From: a bacterium
GTDB taxonomy: Bacteria > Sysuimicrobiota > Sysuimicrobiia > Sysuimicrobiales > Segetimicrobiaceae
Reading direction: 5' to 3'
DNA: 46,884 bases
NCBI GenBank assembly: GCA_035307765.1
Contig: DATGHU010000047.1
Location: 1-46,884, forward strand
The notes beneath the pieces were generated by a model. It did not search any database, was not told the DNA's origin, and saw only the letters and a program-made list of their open reading frames with translations. The translations under genes were made by a program, and so were the position numbers. Each line of letters starts with the position of its first letter. Within the stretch, counting starts at the first letter, position 1. Below are positions 35,013 to 44,344 of this stretch, piece after piece.

Positions 35013-35801
35013 TTACCGCTGGCAGGTCCGGCAGTAGTAGGTACCTCGACCGGCGGTCCTCGCCACCGCGAGTTCGCGCCCACATCGCGGGCAGGCGCCC
35101 CCGGGAGCGCGCGCGTCCAGAAGGTCGCCGATCGAGCCCCGATCGCGGGTCAGCACCCCGATCCCCCGCCCCAGCACCCGGCGGATCACCCGGTGCAACC
35201 GCCCCACCTCAGCCTGGCCCAGCGACACCACCGGCCGCGCTGGGCGGAGCCGGGCCTGAAAGAGAATCTCGTCGGCATAGAGGTTGCCGATCCCGACGAC
35301 GAGGTCCTGGCGCAGCAGCAGCGCTTTGAGCGCGCCGCGGCGGCCGCGGAGTAACGCGCGAAAGCGCGCCAGAGTGAACCCGCGACCCATCGGTTCGACC
35401 CCGAGCCGCAGGATCCCGGGGAGGGAGGGGACGCGGGCGGTGGAGAGGAGATCCATGTGCCCGAACCGGCGTTGATCGGTGAAGCGCAGTTCCTCGTCGC
35501 CGAGCGAGAACACGACCCGCGTGTGGGGGGACGTGGGGGTCCCGGGCGCGGCCAGGACAAAACCCCCGGTCATTCTGAGATGGACGACCACGGTGAGACC
35601 TCGATCGAGGTCGATGAACAGATACTTTCCGCGCCGACGGACTCGGCCGATCATCCGTCCGCGCACGCGGCGGCGAAAGGCGTGCGCGGACGGGGAACGG
35701 ATGGTGGAAGGGGTCAAGATCTCCACCCGGCCGATCCGGCGTCCGGACGCTCTCCGACGCAGCATCCTCGCGATGAACTCCACGTCGGGCAATTCGGGCA
35801 T
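35013..35801 (-). CDS. Fpg/Nei-family DNA glycosylase
   Basis: This 262-residue base-excision enzyme starts MPELPDVEF (catalytic P2 and E3 after Met removal). It has the H2TH region (LVVGIGNLYADEILFQARL) and a C-terminal zinc finger CPRCGREL...TYYCRTCQR. The usual Fpg start is PELPEVE; the D here is seen in some Nei/Fpg relatives, so 8-oxoguanine preference is likely but not certain. It lies 32 bases after hyuB on the same strand and may share its transcript. The region 34801-35012 between it and the dehydrogenase holds no feature I can support. Confidence 0.9.
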   Translation of the reverse strand: MPELPDVEFIARMLRRRASGRRIGRVEILTPSTIRSPSAHAFRRRVRGRMIGRVRRRGKYLFIDLDRGLTVVVHLRMTGGFVLAAPGTPTSPHTRVVFSLGDEELRFTDQRRFGHMDLLSTARVPSLPGILRLGVEPMGRGFTLARFRALLRGRRGALKALLLRQDLVVGIGNLYADEILFQARLRPARPVVSLGQAEVGRLHRVIRRVLGRGIGVLTRDRGSIGDLLDARAPGGACPRCGRELAVARTAGRGTYYCRTCQR

Positions 35802-35833
35802 CTTGTCCCGGTTGGACCGCCGTCTCGGCCGGG

Positions 35834-37462
35834 TTAGGTGAGTCCGTCCTCTCGATCCCGCCGGATCGCCTCAGGGGCTCGAGCGCTCGGATCGCCGTAC
35901 CCCGCCCCCCCGGGGGTCTGGATCACGAGCGCATCGCCCCGATGGAGGTGTGTGGTGTGCTTCGGCGGGAGCACCTCTTCGGTGCCGTCGGCGTGCCGCA
36001 CCAGATGCCGGGCTAACCCGCCGGGTCCACCCCCTTCCAGACCCCACGGCGCTACTCGGGTGCGCTCGGTGAGGATCGACACGGTCGCCTCATCGGCCAG
36101 GAGCTCCCACTCCCGGCGGATGCCGCACCCGCCGCGCCACCGCCCGATCCCACCGGTGCCGGGCCGCAGCTCGTAGGTGCGGAAGCGCATCGGCAGGGAC
36201 TGCTCCATCGCCTCGATCGGGGTGTTCATTGTGTTCGTCATGTTGCAGTGGATCCCGTCGATGCCGTCGAGCCCCGGCCGACCACCCATGCCCCCCCCGA
36301 TCGTCTCGTAGAACGTCCACGTGTGCCCGCGGCCGTCATCGAACCCTCCCACGGTAACGTTGTTCATCGATCCGTTGCATGCGGCGGGAACGCGCCCGGG
36401 CGCCGCTTGTGCCAGCGCACGCAGGACCGTGTCGGCGACGCGCTGGCTGGTCTCCGTGTTGCCCACACCCACCGGCGCCGGCCGCACCGGCCGGATCACC
36501 GTCCCCTCGGGCGCGCGGATCGTGATCGCCCGGAGCCAGCCGTCATTCATCACCGAGTAGGGGTCGCAGACGCTCTTCAGCGCGTACACGACCCCGGCGG
36601 TGGTGACGCCAAAAATCGCGTTGATCGGCCGCGGGACCTGCGGGTCGGTGCCCGCGAAATCCACCGTGATCCCGCTTACCTCCACGGTCACGGCGACGCG
36701 GATCCAGCGCAGCCCTCCCTCGGCCAGATCGTCTTCGAGACAGTCCTCCGCGGCATACCGCCCGGGGGGGAGCACGGCGAACGCCCGGCGGGCGGCGGCC
36801 TCCCCCTGGTCCATGATCGCCTCCCACGCCGCCTCCGTCGTCTCACGCCCGTACCGATCGAGCAGTTCCCCCACCCGCCGCTCCCCGAGTAAGGCCGCGG
36901 CGATCTGCGCCCGCAGGTCGCCGCGCGTCGTCTCGGGCGACCGGACGTTGGCGAGGATGAACTCCACGGTCTCGGGAACCTCCTCTCCACCCCGGAGGAT
37001 CCGGAGGAGCGGAATCATCACCCCCTCTTCGCAGAGCTCCCGGGCGTCGCTGCTCAGGCTCCCCGGTGTTCGTCCGCCAACGTCGACGTGGTGCGCCTTG
37101 TTCACGCTGTAGCCCACGATCGACCCCTGCCAGAAGATCGGCCGGACGACCGTGATGTCGTTGAGGTGCGTGCCCGCAATATACGGATCGTTGAGAATGA
37201 ACACATCGCCGGGCTGTTGGGGGCGGTCGCGCAGCAGGGTGAGGGTGTTCCGCACCCCCCAGGGAAGCGAGCCGAGGTGAGCCGGGATATGCTCCGCCTG
37301 CGCAATCAACCGGGCTCCGACGTCGAAGAGCGCGCACGAGTGGTCCATTCGCTCTTTGATGTTGGGAGAGTAGCTGGCGTTTCGCAGTGCGATCCCCATC
37401 TCTTCGGCACCGTAGATCATGGCGTTCCGGATGACCTCCACGGTGACCGGGTCGGGCTTCAT
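35834..37462 (-). CDS. hyuB: Hydantoinase B / 5-oxoprolinase B-type subunit
   Basis: This 542-residue subunit matches the HyuB family: PVTVEVIRNAMIYGAEEMGIALRNA at the N-terminus, SPNIKERMDHSCALFD, HIPAHLGSLPWGV, FILNDPYIAGTHLNDITVV, NKAHHVDVGG, and GGRPGLDGIDGIHCNMTNTMNTPIE. With HyuA it performs ATP-dependent opening of hydantoin, 5-oxoproline or related rings, or acts as an acetone-carboxylase-like pair. ATG 37462 overlaps the hyuA stop (ATGA); a longer upstream frame lies inside hyuA and was rejected. Confidence 0.92.
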   Translation of the reverse strand: MKPDPVTVEVIRNAMIYGAEEMGIALRNASYSPNIKERMDHSCALFDVGARLIAQAEHIPAHLGSLPWGVRNTLTLLRDRPQQPGDVFILNDPYIAGTHLNDITVVRPIFWQGSIVGYSVNKAHHVDVGGRTPGSLSSDARELCEEGVMIPLLRILRGGEEVPETVEFILANVRSPETTRGDLRAQIAAALLGERRVGELLDRYGRETTEAAWEAIMDQGEAAARRAFAVLPPGRYAAEDCLEDDLAEGGLRWIRVAVTVEVSGITVDFAGTDPQVPRPINAIFGVTTAGVVYALKSVCDPYSVMNDGWLRAITIRAPEGTVIRPVRPAPVGVGNTETSQRVADTVLRALAQAAPGRVPAACNGSMNNVTVGGFDDGRGHTWTFYETIGGGMGGRPGLDGIDGIHCNMTNTMNTPIEAMEQSLPMRFRTYELRPGTGGIGRWRGGCGIRREWELLADEATVSILTERTRVAPWGLEGGGPGGLARHLVRHADGTEEVLPPKHTTHLHRGDALVIQTPGGAGYGDPSARAPEAIRRDREDGLT

Positions 37463-39525
37463 GATTGCCTCCGCTCTAGGCGCAGCGTCCCCGCCGCCCC
37501 CGCCTGAATGGTCCACCCGGGCGGCACGATCGTGGTCGCCTCGTCTTCCTCCACGACCGCCGGACCGGGCACGGGGCCCTCGGCGGTTAACGCGCCGCGG
37601 GCGATCACGGGCACTTCCGCCCACCGGCCCTCGAAGTAGGCGCGCCGGGTCCCGGGCGTTGCGGTCTCCCCCCCTCCGGCCGACGGTTTCCAAAGGGCGA
37701 GCGACGGCATGATGCCGAGCGCCGTCACGCGCGCATTCACCACCTCGACCGGCTCCTTGGTGGGCGCGTAGCCGTAAATGTCGGCGTGACGGACCCGAAA
37801 CGCCTCCGCCGCAGCGGACAGCGCGACCTCTCCCGGGACGGTCAACTCAAACGACTGCCCGACGTACCTGAGGTCCAGAGCGCGCCGGAGGACGATCTCC
37901 CGCTGGCCGTCGCTGTCTCGGACCCCCTCGCGCGCTTCAAATTCGAGGCGGCGAAACCGCTCCTCCAACCAGCTGGCTTCGACTCGATGGAGAGGCCGCA
38001 TCACGCTCTCCACCCGGTCGCACCGCAGATCCGCGCTCAACAGACCAAGCGCAGAGAACAACCCCGGGTGTGGTGGGATCACCACCTCCCGAATCCCCAA
38101 CTCATCCGCGAGCGCGGCGGCGTGCATCGGCCCGGCCCCCCCAAAGGCGATCATCACCATCTCGCGGGGGTCGTATCCGCGTTCGAGGGACACGATCCGA
38201 AGAGCCCGGACCATCTGCGCGTTCACGACCTGAACCACCCCGGCCGCCGTTGCCGTCTCGTCGAGGCCCAAGGGGTTGGCGACCGACGTCATCGCCCGCA
38301 CCGCGGCGCCCGGGTCGAGCGGCATCCTTCCGCCGAGCAGGCCCTGGGGGGAGAGCCAGCCGAGGAGCAGGTGGGCGTCGGTCACCGTGGGCCGGTCCCC
38401 GCCGCGGCCGTAGCAGGCCGGGCCGGGATCCGCGCCGGCGCTGAGCGGCCCGCACCTGAGCGCGGTGCCGTCGACCCAGGCCACCGTTCCCCCGCCCGCG
38501 CTCACCTCAGCGAGATCGATGAACGGCGCGCGGACAGGGTACCCGCTGCCCCGCACCATCCTCCCGGCGTGGACGGTCCCCCCCACCTCGTACTCGGGGA
38601 CGACCTCCGGGTGGCCGCCGATGACGGCGCCAGCTTTTGCGGTCGTCCCGCCCATATCGAAGCTGAGGAGGCGCGCGTGCCCCAGGCGCCGGCCCAGCGC
38701 GGCCGCCCCAACCACCCCGGCGGCGGGGCCCGATTCGATCAGCGTGGCCGGGGTGGACGCCGCGCCTTCGATGGTGGTGATACCACCGCTCGACTGCATC
38801 GCGTACAGGGGGACGGTACTCCCCTGCTCCCGCAGCCGGGCCGCCAGTCCACGCAGGTACCGGGAGACCACGGGAGAGAGGAGCGCGTTGATGACCGTGG
38901 TGCTCGTCCGCTCGTACTCGCGGTACTCCGGATCGACCTCGTGAGAAGCGACCACCACCGCTCCCGGCAGCGCTGCCTGGAGGATCGCCTTGGCGCGCCG
39001 CTCGTGGGCGGGATTGGCGTAACTGTGGAGGAAGGCGACGGCCACCGCCTCCACCTGCTCCTCCGCCAGCCGGGCGGCGGCCGCGTGGACCGCGCGCTCA
39101 TCGAGGGGGCGAATCACGCGTCCGGACGGATCCATGCGCTCCGGGATGCCGATCCGGCTGCGGCGGTCGACGAACGGCCGGGGCCGCTGATAAAAGACGT
39201 TGTAGAGTTCGGCCCGGCGCTGGCGGCCGATCTCGAGCACGTCGCGGAACCCTTCGGTGGTCAACAGCGCCGTCCGGGGAAGATCGAGTCCGATCTGCCC
39301 GAGGAAGAGGTTGGCTCCGATCGTGGAGGCGTGCACGAGATAGGTCTGCCGGACGGGGTGACCCTCCCGGAACCGCCGGAGCGCCTCGAGCACTCCGTCC
39401 GCGGGCGCCCGGGGCGTGCTGGGCACCTTCACGGGCACCACGGCCCCCCCCTCCTCATCGGCCGCCACCAGGTCGGTAAACGTTCCTCCCACGTCGACGC
39501 CGATCCGATACTGCATGCTGCGCAT
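37459..39525 (-). CDS. hyuA: Hydantoinase A / 5-oxoprolinase A-type subunit
   Basis: This 688-residue ATP-binding subunit begins with an actin-like nucleotide motif YRIGVDVGGTFTDLVAAD. It contains SFDMGGTTAKAG (second phosphate loop) and GGAGPMHAAALADELGI. Length and order fit HyuA/OplA. ATG 39525 is chosen, with GGGAGG just upstream; the in-frame ATG at 39516 and GTG at 39528 are alternatives. A 140-base gap separates it from the DUF1445 gene upstream. ATP-dependent 5-oxoproline cleavage is the likeliest role given that neighbour. Confidence 0.92.
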   Translation of the reverse strand: MRSMQYRIGVDVGGTFTDLVAADEEGGAVVPVKVPSTPRAPADGVLEALRRFREGHPVRQTYLVHASTIGANLFLGQIGLDLPRTALLTTEGFRDVLEIGRQRRAELYNVFYQRPRPFVDRRSRIGIPERMDPSGRVIRPLDERAVHAAAARLAEEQVEAVAVAFLHSYANPAHERRAKAILQAALPGAVVVASHEVDPEYREYERTSTTVINALLSPVVSRYLRGLAARLREQGSTVPLYAMQSSGGITTIEGAASTPATLIESGPAAGVVGAAALGRRLGHARLLSFDMGGTTAKAGAVIGGHPEVVPEYEVGGTVHAGRMVRGSGYPVRAPFIDLAEVSAGGGTVAWVDGTALRCGPLSAGADPGPACYGRGGDRPTVTDAHLLLGWLSPQGLLGGRMPLDPGAAVRAMTSVANPLGLDETATAAGVVQVVNAQMVRALRIVSLERGYDPREMVMIAFGGAGPMHAAALADELGIREVVIPPHPGLFSALGLLSADLRCDRVESVMRPLHRVEASWLEERFRRLEFEAREGVRDSDGQREIVLRRALDLRYVGQSFELTVPGEVALSAAAEAFRVRHADIYGYAPTKEPVEVVNARVTALGIMPSLALWKPSAGGGETATPGTRRAYFEGRWAEVPVIARGALTAEGPVPGPAVVEEDEATTIVPPGWTIQAGAAGTLRLERRQS

Positions 39526-39665
39526 CACCCTCCCAGATGTAGGCTCGACGCGTCTTTGCGGTCCGGTCGCCCGCTCAGACCGCGCGGGGGGGTTCCCGCA
39601 CGTATGGAGTCGTTGCCGGCGAATCCCGTGCGGTCGGTCCGCGGTTTGGCCGCTCCCCGATTGAG

Positions 39666-40475
39666 TCAGCCGACGGCGAGGTCCTCGTCCAGCAGATCCG
39701 TAATGAACATGTGGCCGGGAGCGTGGGTGATCATCAACTCGACCTTGGCCGCCCGCGCAACCGCTTGCGTGGTAACCCCGCACGCCCAGAACACGGGGAC
39801 CTCTTGGGGCTGCATGGACGGCGGGTCGCCAAAATCGGGATGGGCGAGGTCGCGGATGCCGATCGCCCCGGGGTCGCCAATATGCACCGGAGCCCCGTGG
39901 GCCCGCTGGTAGCGTCCCGTCACGAGCGTAGCGCGAGAGATCCCCCCGGGAGGGAGCGGGCGCATGCTCACGACCATGGGCCCGTGCAGCGCTCCGGCGG
40001 GCCGGCAGGGAATCGAGGTGATGTACATCGGCACGTTGCGGCCCCCCTCGATATGCCGGACGGGGAGGCCGGCATGCTGCATTGCCATTTCGAACGTGAA
40101 CGAGCATCCCAGGAGAAACGCCACGAGGTCAGGACGCCAGTACCGCACGATCTCCGTGACCTCGGCTTCCATCTCCCCGCGCCGGTAGATGCGGTACTTG
40201 GGGAGGTCGGTCCGAAGGTCCGCCCCTGGGGCGGCGTACGCCGGCTGAGGGCTGCCCGGGTCGGTGACGTCGATCAGCGGACACGGTTTGGGATTGCGCT
40301 GGCAGAACACCAAAAAATCATAGGCGGTATCCCTGGGAAGCACCACCAGATTGGCTTGAGCAAAACCGGACGCCAATCCCGCCGTCGGCCCCTGCCACTC
40401 CCCGCTGCGCATCCGTTCCCGGAGATCGCGGGGTGCCGCCCCATGAACTGGCGCCAGGTCGCTGATCGGTGACAT
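39666..40475 (-). CDS. DUF1445 putative hydro-lyase (D-glutamate cyclase-like)
   Basis: This 269-residue protein has the family pattern: GPTAGLASGFAQANLVVLP, AYDFLVFCQRNPKPCPLIDV, DLVAFLLGCSFTFE, VTGRYQRAHGAPVHIGDPGAIGI and PVFWACGVTTQ. The mammalian relative DGLUCY turns D-glutamate into 5-oxo-D-proline. Its place before HyuA/HyuB (5-oxoprolinase-like) suggests a joint pathway. ATG 40475 is preferred, because the longer GTG start at 40535 would add 20 residues absent from typical family starts. No promoter was recognised. Confidence 0.87.
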   Translation of the reverse strand: MSPISDLAPVHGAAPRDLRERMRSGEWQGPTAGLASGFAQANLVVLPRDTAYDFLVFCQRNPKPCPLIDVTDPGSPQPAYAAPGADLRTDLPKYRIYRRGEMEAEVTEIVRYWRPDLVAFLLGCSFTFEMAMQHAGLPVRHIEGGRNVPMYITSIPCRPAGALHGPMVVSMRPLPPGGISRATLVTGRYQRAHGAPVHIGDPGAIGIRDLAHPDFGDPPSMQPQEVPVFWACGVTTQAVARAAKVELMITHAPGHMFITDLLDEDLAVG

Positions 40476-40583
40476 GGCCGGAGTATTCCCCGGCGTGAAA
40501 GGGTGATCCTTCGGCCGCTTCGCCCCCACGCGCACGCGGGAGCGGCGTGGTGCCGCCCCCGCGTATCCCTCCGCGCGTGGCGC

Positions 40584-42962
40584 CTACTGGAAGACTTCGG
40601 AGAAATACACCAGGTTCAAGTAGACGAACCGCGGCGTCAGCGGCGGCAGCAGGTTCGCGTTGTTGAAGCTGACGTCGTAGAACCAGCGCCGCGTCGGCGG
40701 CGAGTATCGCTGGTTCGTCCAGAACCCCTGCGGGAACCCGGAGCACGGGTACGTGGGATCGTTCGCGACCGCGATCAGCTGGGTGGCGTCCTCGAAACAG
40801 GTGTGGTCGGGCAGGCCGATGGCCACAAAGGATCCCTGGTACCAGAACTTGACTCCCGACCAGTCCTCGTGGAACCTGGGATAGTTCTCAAGGCCGCCGC
40901 TGTAATTCGACTCCCCGCAGTTGAGCCCGCTGGGCGTGCCCGAGCACCACGTCTGGTCGTTGTTGGCCAGGAACGCGGCGTTCACGATGGTCTGCGTCGC
41001 CGCACAGCCATTCCCGCCGCAACTCACGCCGTCGACCGTCCCCGACTGAGATGTGCTGAGCTCGTCCTGCAGCCGACAGCCGGTCCCGCACACGGGGCCC
41101 CACTGATCCGTATCCATTTGGTAACCGTTGCCGCTCGGCCCGGTGCAGGCCGTTCCACTGCCGACGGCGTTCGGCGAGGCGATCCAGTTGCAGGACAGGA
41201 CGTTCGCCGTATCGGCGACGATGGAGGTCGGTTTCTGCAGCGACGTCGACCCGGTCGGCGGCCAGACCGCGTCGCCGCACGACGCCGGCGAAGTATCGAC
41301 CGGGTTGCTGGGTGGCTGTGGGCAGTTGAAGTTGCCGGTGACGTACGCCGCCTGGTCGCTCGCGAACGTCACCCCCGGATCCGTGCTCCCCCGGCGGGCC
41401 CGCGCCGCGTCGTAGATCCGCACGCCGTAGTTGTCGGCTTTGAATCCTTCGGTGCCGGTAGTATCCTTCACCGACATGAACACGACCAGCCCGTTGTTGG
41501 TCGTCACGTTCGGATTGAAGAAGGGCGTCCCGTTGTTGCGGTTCCACTCCTCAAGCGCCATCCAATCGACGTTCATCATCAAGATGGGTTTGTCTTCGCG
41601 CCAGTTGAAAAACCCCCCGTACCGGTAGTCGTAGCAATAGTTGGACCCGGCCACCCCGACCGGGATGGGCTTGATCTGCGCCCTGGGGCCGCGGTTCACC
41701 GTGCATCCCAGCGTCCCGTTCTTCGGGAAGGCCTGAGTGTAGCTGCTGCTCTTGTTGTAGGCGTCCGTCTCACACGTCGCATCCGTGCTGCAGTTCCAGC
41801 TACCGGTGGGCACATCGGTATACGTGATCGCCCCAGGCTCGGCCTTCATAAAAGTGGTCAGGGCCGTCGTCGCCACGCCGTTGACGCTGCCGTCGACGTT
41901 CAGCACCCGGACCGGGTACAGGCACGGGGCCGTCGTGCTGCCCGGGCACGCCGAGCCGTTCAAGGCCTGGGTGGTTGTCGTGTCGAGCACGAGTCGGAAG
42001 TTGGAGTTCTGCCAGTACGTCCCCTGCGTAGACGAACACCCGGTGATCCACGGCACACAGAGGGTGTTCTTCGGCGTGGGCAACGTGATGTTCTCGATGC
42101 CCGTCGTCACCCGCGCCTGCCCCGGGCTGTTGATCAAGTTGAGATCCCCCGTCGCGATCTGCCGGACGTTCACCTGCGCGCAGCTCGTGCTGCCCGGGGA
42201 ATCCGTGCCGAACACCGCCATGTTCCCGGAGGTGCCGTCCTTCGAGATGTAGACGTTGTTCCAGCTGAGCGACGAAGTGTCTTTGCGACCGCGGAACACG
42301 GTCCCGGCGGTGGTAATCTGGCCGAGGACGTTCATTCCGTCGTTGATCGACGCGCCGCAGTCGTCGGAGTTGAGGTAAATGTTGCCGTTCGCGTGCAGCC
42401 GGCCGTTGACGATCAACGTCGGTCCGGGCAGGTATTCGAGATCCCCGGCGTAGAAGGCCGCGAACTGGAACATCGGGATGAGGTGGGAATCGAACTGGTT
42501 GTTGATGCTCGCCTCCGTGAACCCCAGCGCATTCGTCGAAAAGGAGACCAGGTTGTACTTGTACACCTGCGCGTTCAGCCCGGCAAACGGCGTGTTCGCC
42601 TGCTCCGTCGTCCTGAGCGGCACCTCGGTGCAGGACCCGGCCGATCCGTTGTAGGGGGCGCCCGTGGGGACGCTCAGCTTGTAGGTCACGGTCCGCCCGT
42701 TGAGCGGGAAGGATGTTCCGGTCGTGGTGCAGTTCGTCGGCAGCGCGAAATTCTGCATGGCGTTGAGCACAGTGACCGCCCCGACGTGAATCCCGGCCTC
42801 GGCCGCGTTGAATCCGGCGACGTTCTTCTGGAACGCGGACCGCAGTTCGGTGTTCCGGTCGACCGCGAGGATGATGAAACCGCCTACGGCAACCAGGATG
42901 AAGATCCCCAGCACCACCAAGATCAGTGCGGCGCCAGCCTGCTGATGAGCCAATCGTCTCAT
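40584..42962 (-). CDS. Large PilX/ComZ-like minor pilin
   Basis: This 792-residue protein has a short prepilin-like start (MRRLAHQQAGAALILVVLG..., hydrophobic helix about 10-33, then a RNTELRSAFQKNVAGFNAAEAGI spine). This fits the PilX_N group, which often lacks a strict G/FxxxE site. The remaining ~740 residues are rich in N, T, S, G and cysteine. Cysteine-rich stretches occur around CSTDATCETDAY and CGTGCRLQDE...CGGNGCAAT, so many disulfides are likely outside the cell. It is the last gene of a FimT-PilV-PilW-PilX series; AGGAGG lies seven bases upstream. Length and position resemble Thermus ComZ, a pilus-tip DNA receptor. That role is inference. Confidence 0.82.
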   Translation of the reverse strand: MRRLAHQQAGAALILVVLGIFILVAVGGFIILAVDRNTELRSAFQKNVAGFNAAEAGIHVGAVTVLNAMQNFALPTNCTTTGTSFPLNGRTVTYKLSVPTGAPYNGSAGSCTEVPLRTTEQANTPFAGLNAQVYKYNLVSFSTNALGFTEASINNQFDSHLIPMFQFAAFYAGDLEYLPGPTLIVNGRLHANGNIYLNSDDCGASINDGMNVLGQITTAGTVFRGRKDTSSLSWNNVYISKDGTSGNMAVFGTDSPGSTSCAQVNVRQIATGDLNLINSPGQARVTTGIENITLPTPKNTLCVPWITGCSSTQGTYWQNSNFRLVLDTTTTQALNGSACPGSTTAPCLYPVRVLNVDGSVNGVATTALTTFMKAEPGAITYTDVPTGSWNCSTDATCETDAYNKSSSYTQAFPKNGTLGCTVNRGPRAQIKPIPVGVAGSNYCYDYRYGGFFNWREDKPILMMNVDWMALEEWNRNNGTPFFNPNVTTNNGLVVFMSVKDTTGTEGFKADNYGVRIYDAARARRGSTDPGVTFASDQAAYVTGNFNCPQPPSNPVDTSPASCGDAVWPPTGSTSLQKPTSIVADTANVLSCNWIASPNAVGSGTACTGPSGNGYQMDTDQWGPVCGTGCRLQDELSTSQSGTVDGVSCGGNGCAATQTIVNAAFLANNDQTWCSGTPSGLNCGESNYSGGLENYPRFHEDWSGVKFWYQGSFVAIGLPDHTCFEDATQLIAVANDPTYPCSGFPQGFWTNQRYSPPTRRWFYDVSFNNANLLPPLTPRFVYLNLVYFSEVFQ

Positions 42963-42972
42963 GAATGTCCTC

Positions 42973-43956
42973 CTACAAACGTCCGGGATTCTGGGGGAAC
43001 GTCAAGTTCCGGGGAGAGATCTCAAACGACGCGGGCTCGTGCAACAATCGATCGGCGCTGCCCGACGCCCGCACCGTGATCGTCGACTGCGCATCCACGT
43101 TGGCAACGATCGCCCGAACCAGGTTCCAATCGCCGGCGAGCGACGGGGCCAACCCGGGCAGGTTGACCACGCACAGGTTGGGCGTCCCTCCCGTCTGCGC
43201 GTTGCAGGCGGATCCATTGGGATTACCGGGATCGTTCCACAAACGGTTGAGGACGTATTGAATCTTGAAACTATCGACCCCCTTGACCAGGGGCAGCTGG
43301 CTACCGCCCAGCAGCTGGACGGTCAGGGTAGGGATATTGTTGCACCCGGCGCAGGAGGTGCTGACCGCGAACTTGCGCTGGTCGGCGCCGGTGACCTGGC
43401 TGGTATTCCGGGGGTAGCTGCCGGTGAGAGAGGGCCCCTTGAGGGTATCAACGTTGACGGTTCCCGGAGCTCCGACGACGACCGTCGAGATGAGAAAGAA
43501 CTCCCCCGCCCCGGCGTTGGAGATGAACGCCCACTGCCCGCCGGTGAAACCCGTGCTGTCGGAGACGGTGATGGACGAGCACCCGTTGCAATTATTGGTC
43601 ACGACGTTGGCGTTTCCGCAGGTGGGGTTCGCGCTGACCGTGATCGTGTCGTTCGTCCCATTCGTTCCGGCCAGCGGGACGAAGTTGGGAGCGAGCGACT
43701 GGTTCAGGCTGTTCACCGGCATGCAGGCGCCCGCGATCCGCACGTCGCGGTTCAGCGCCTCGATCGTCGACCGCAGACTCTGCTGTACCTGCGTCCGCGC
43801 TTGATGTTCGGACCAGGCCCGGGTAACGAACACGAACCCCGTGCCGACCCCAAAAACGACCAGCGACGCAATCGACAGCGCCACGAGGACCTCACTGAGC
43901 GTGAATCCCCGGACTCCTCGACTACTGGAGCGGGCTGATAATGGTCTGCGTAACAT
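42973..43956 (-). CDS. PilW-like minor pilin
   Basis: This 327-residue prepilin has cleavage motif RGVRGFTLSEVLVALSIASL (after the glycine near 17) and a hydrophobic helix, followed by a large outer domain with paired cysteines (CGNANVVTNNCNGC, CAGCNN). ATG 43956 lies 35 bases inside the pilV frame, with GGAGGG upstream. The longer upstream frame has no such SD. It is probably part of a pilus-tip complex with the neighbouring pilins. Confidence 0.87.
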   Translation of the reverse strand: MLRRPLSARSSSRGVRGFTLSEVLVALSIASLVVFGVGTGFVFVTRAWSEHQARTQVQQSLRSTIEALNRDVRIAGACMPVNSLNQSLAPNFVPLAGTNGTNDTITVSANPTCGNANVVTNNCNGCSSITVSDSTGFTGGQWAFISNAGAGEFFLISTVVVGAPGTVNVDTLKGPSLTGSYPRNTSQVTGADQRKFAVSTSCAGCNNIPTLTVQLLGGSQLPLVKGVDSFKIQYVLNRLWNDPGNPNGSACNAQTGGTPNLCVVNLPGLAPSLAGDWNLVRAIVANVDAQSTITVRASGSADRLLHEPASFEISPRNLTFPQNPGRL

Positions 43957-44344
43957 AGCTTTTCCCTCCACTCCAGCTCTGTCCCCCATTCCAGGTGACG
44001 GTGACAATGATCGTCAACATGTTCGCCTGTGGGGTATTCGCCTGCAGGGACGTCTGCACGTTATACGTCTGCGACCCCACCGTGGGCGTGGTGGTGATCG
44101 TTTGGGTCCCTCCGGCACCGACGACGGCGTTCAAAAGATTGATGAAGTTCTGGTCCCGATACACCTCCACCGTCTGTTGGGCCAAGGAGGCAGCATCGCT
44201 CTGCTGCCGGGCCAACGCAACCTGCCCGGTCGCCATCACGACGAGTTGGGCGGTCGCGATCAAACCCACCCCCAAGAGAAACGCCGCAACGATTACCTCG
44301 AGTAAGGTAAAGCCGCCCTCGGATCGTCGGCACCGCATGCTCAT
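43922..44344 (-). CDS. PilV-like minor pilin
   Basis: This 140-residue prepilin has a clear type III signal GGFTLLEVIVAAFLLGVGL (cleavage after the glycines at about 10-11, E5 present). A T/Q/N-rich outer part follows. Its ATG overlaps the stop of the FimT-like gene (ATGA), and it overlaps pilW at its end, so all are tightly coupled. Confidence 0.9.
   Translation of the reverse strand: MSMRCRRSEGGFTLLEVIVAAFLLGVGLIATAQLVVMATGQVALARQQSDAASLAQQTVEVYRDQNFINLLNAVVGAGGTQTITTTPTVGSQTYNVQTSLQANTPQANMLTIIVTVTWNGGQSWSGGKSYVTQTIISPLQ

Noticed and set aside
37786-39912. 708-codon plus-strand frame over hyuA
   Set aside because: HyuA motifs on the minus strand are unambiguous; the shadow frame has no recognisable domain.
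40503-43079. 858-codon open frame on the plus strand across the large pilin gene
   Set aside because: The opposite strand has a prepilin-like start and good SD. This frame is Arg/Val/Gly-rich low-complexity shadow.
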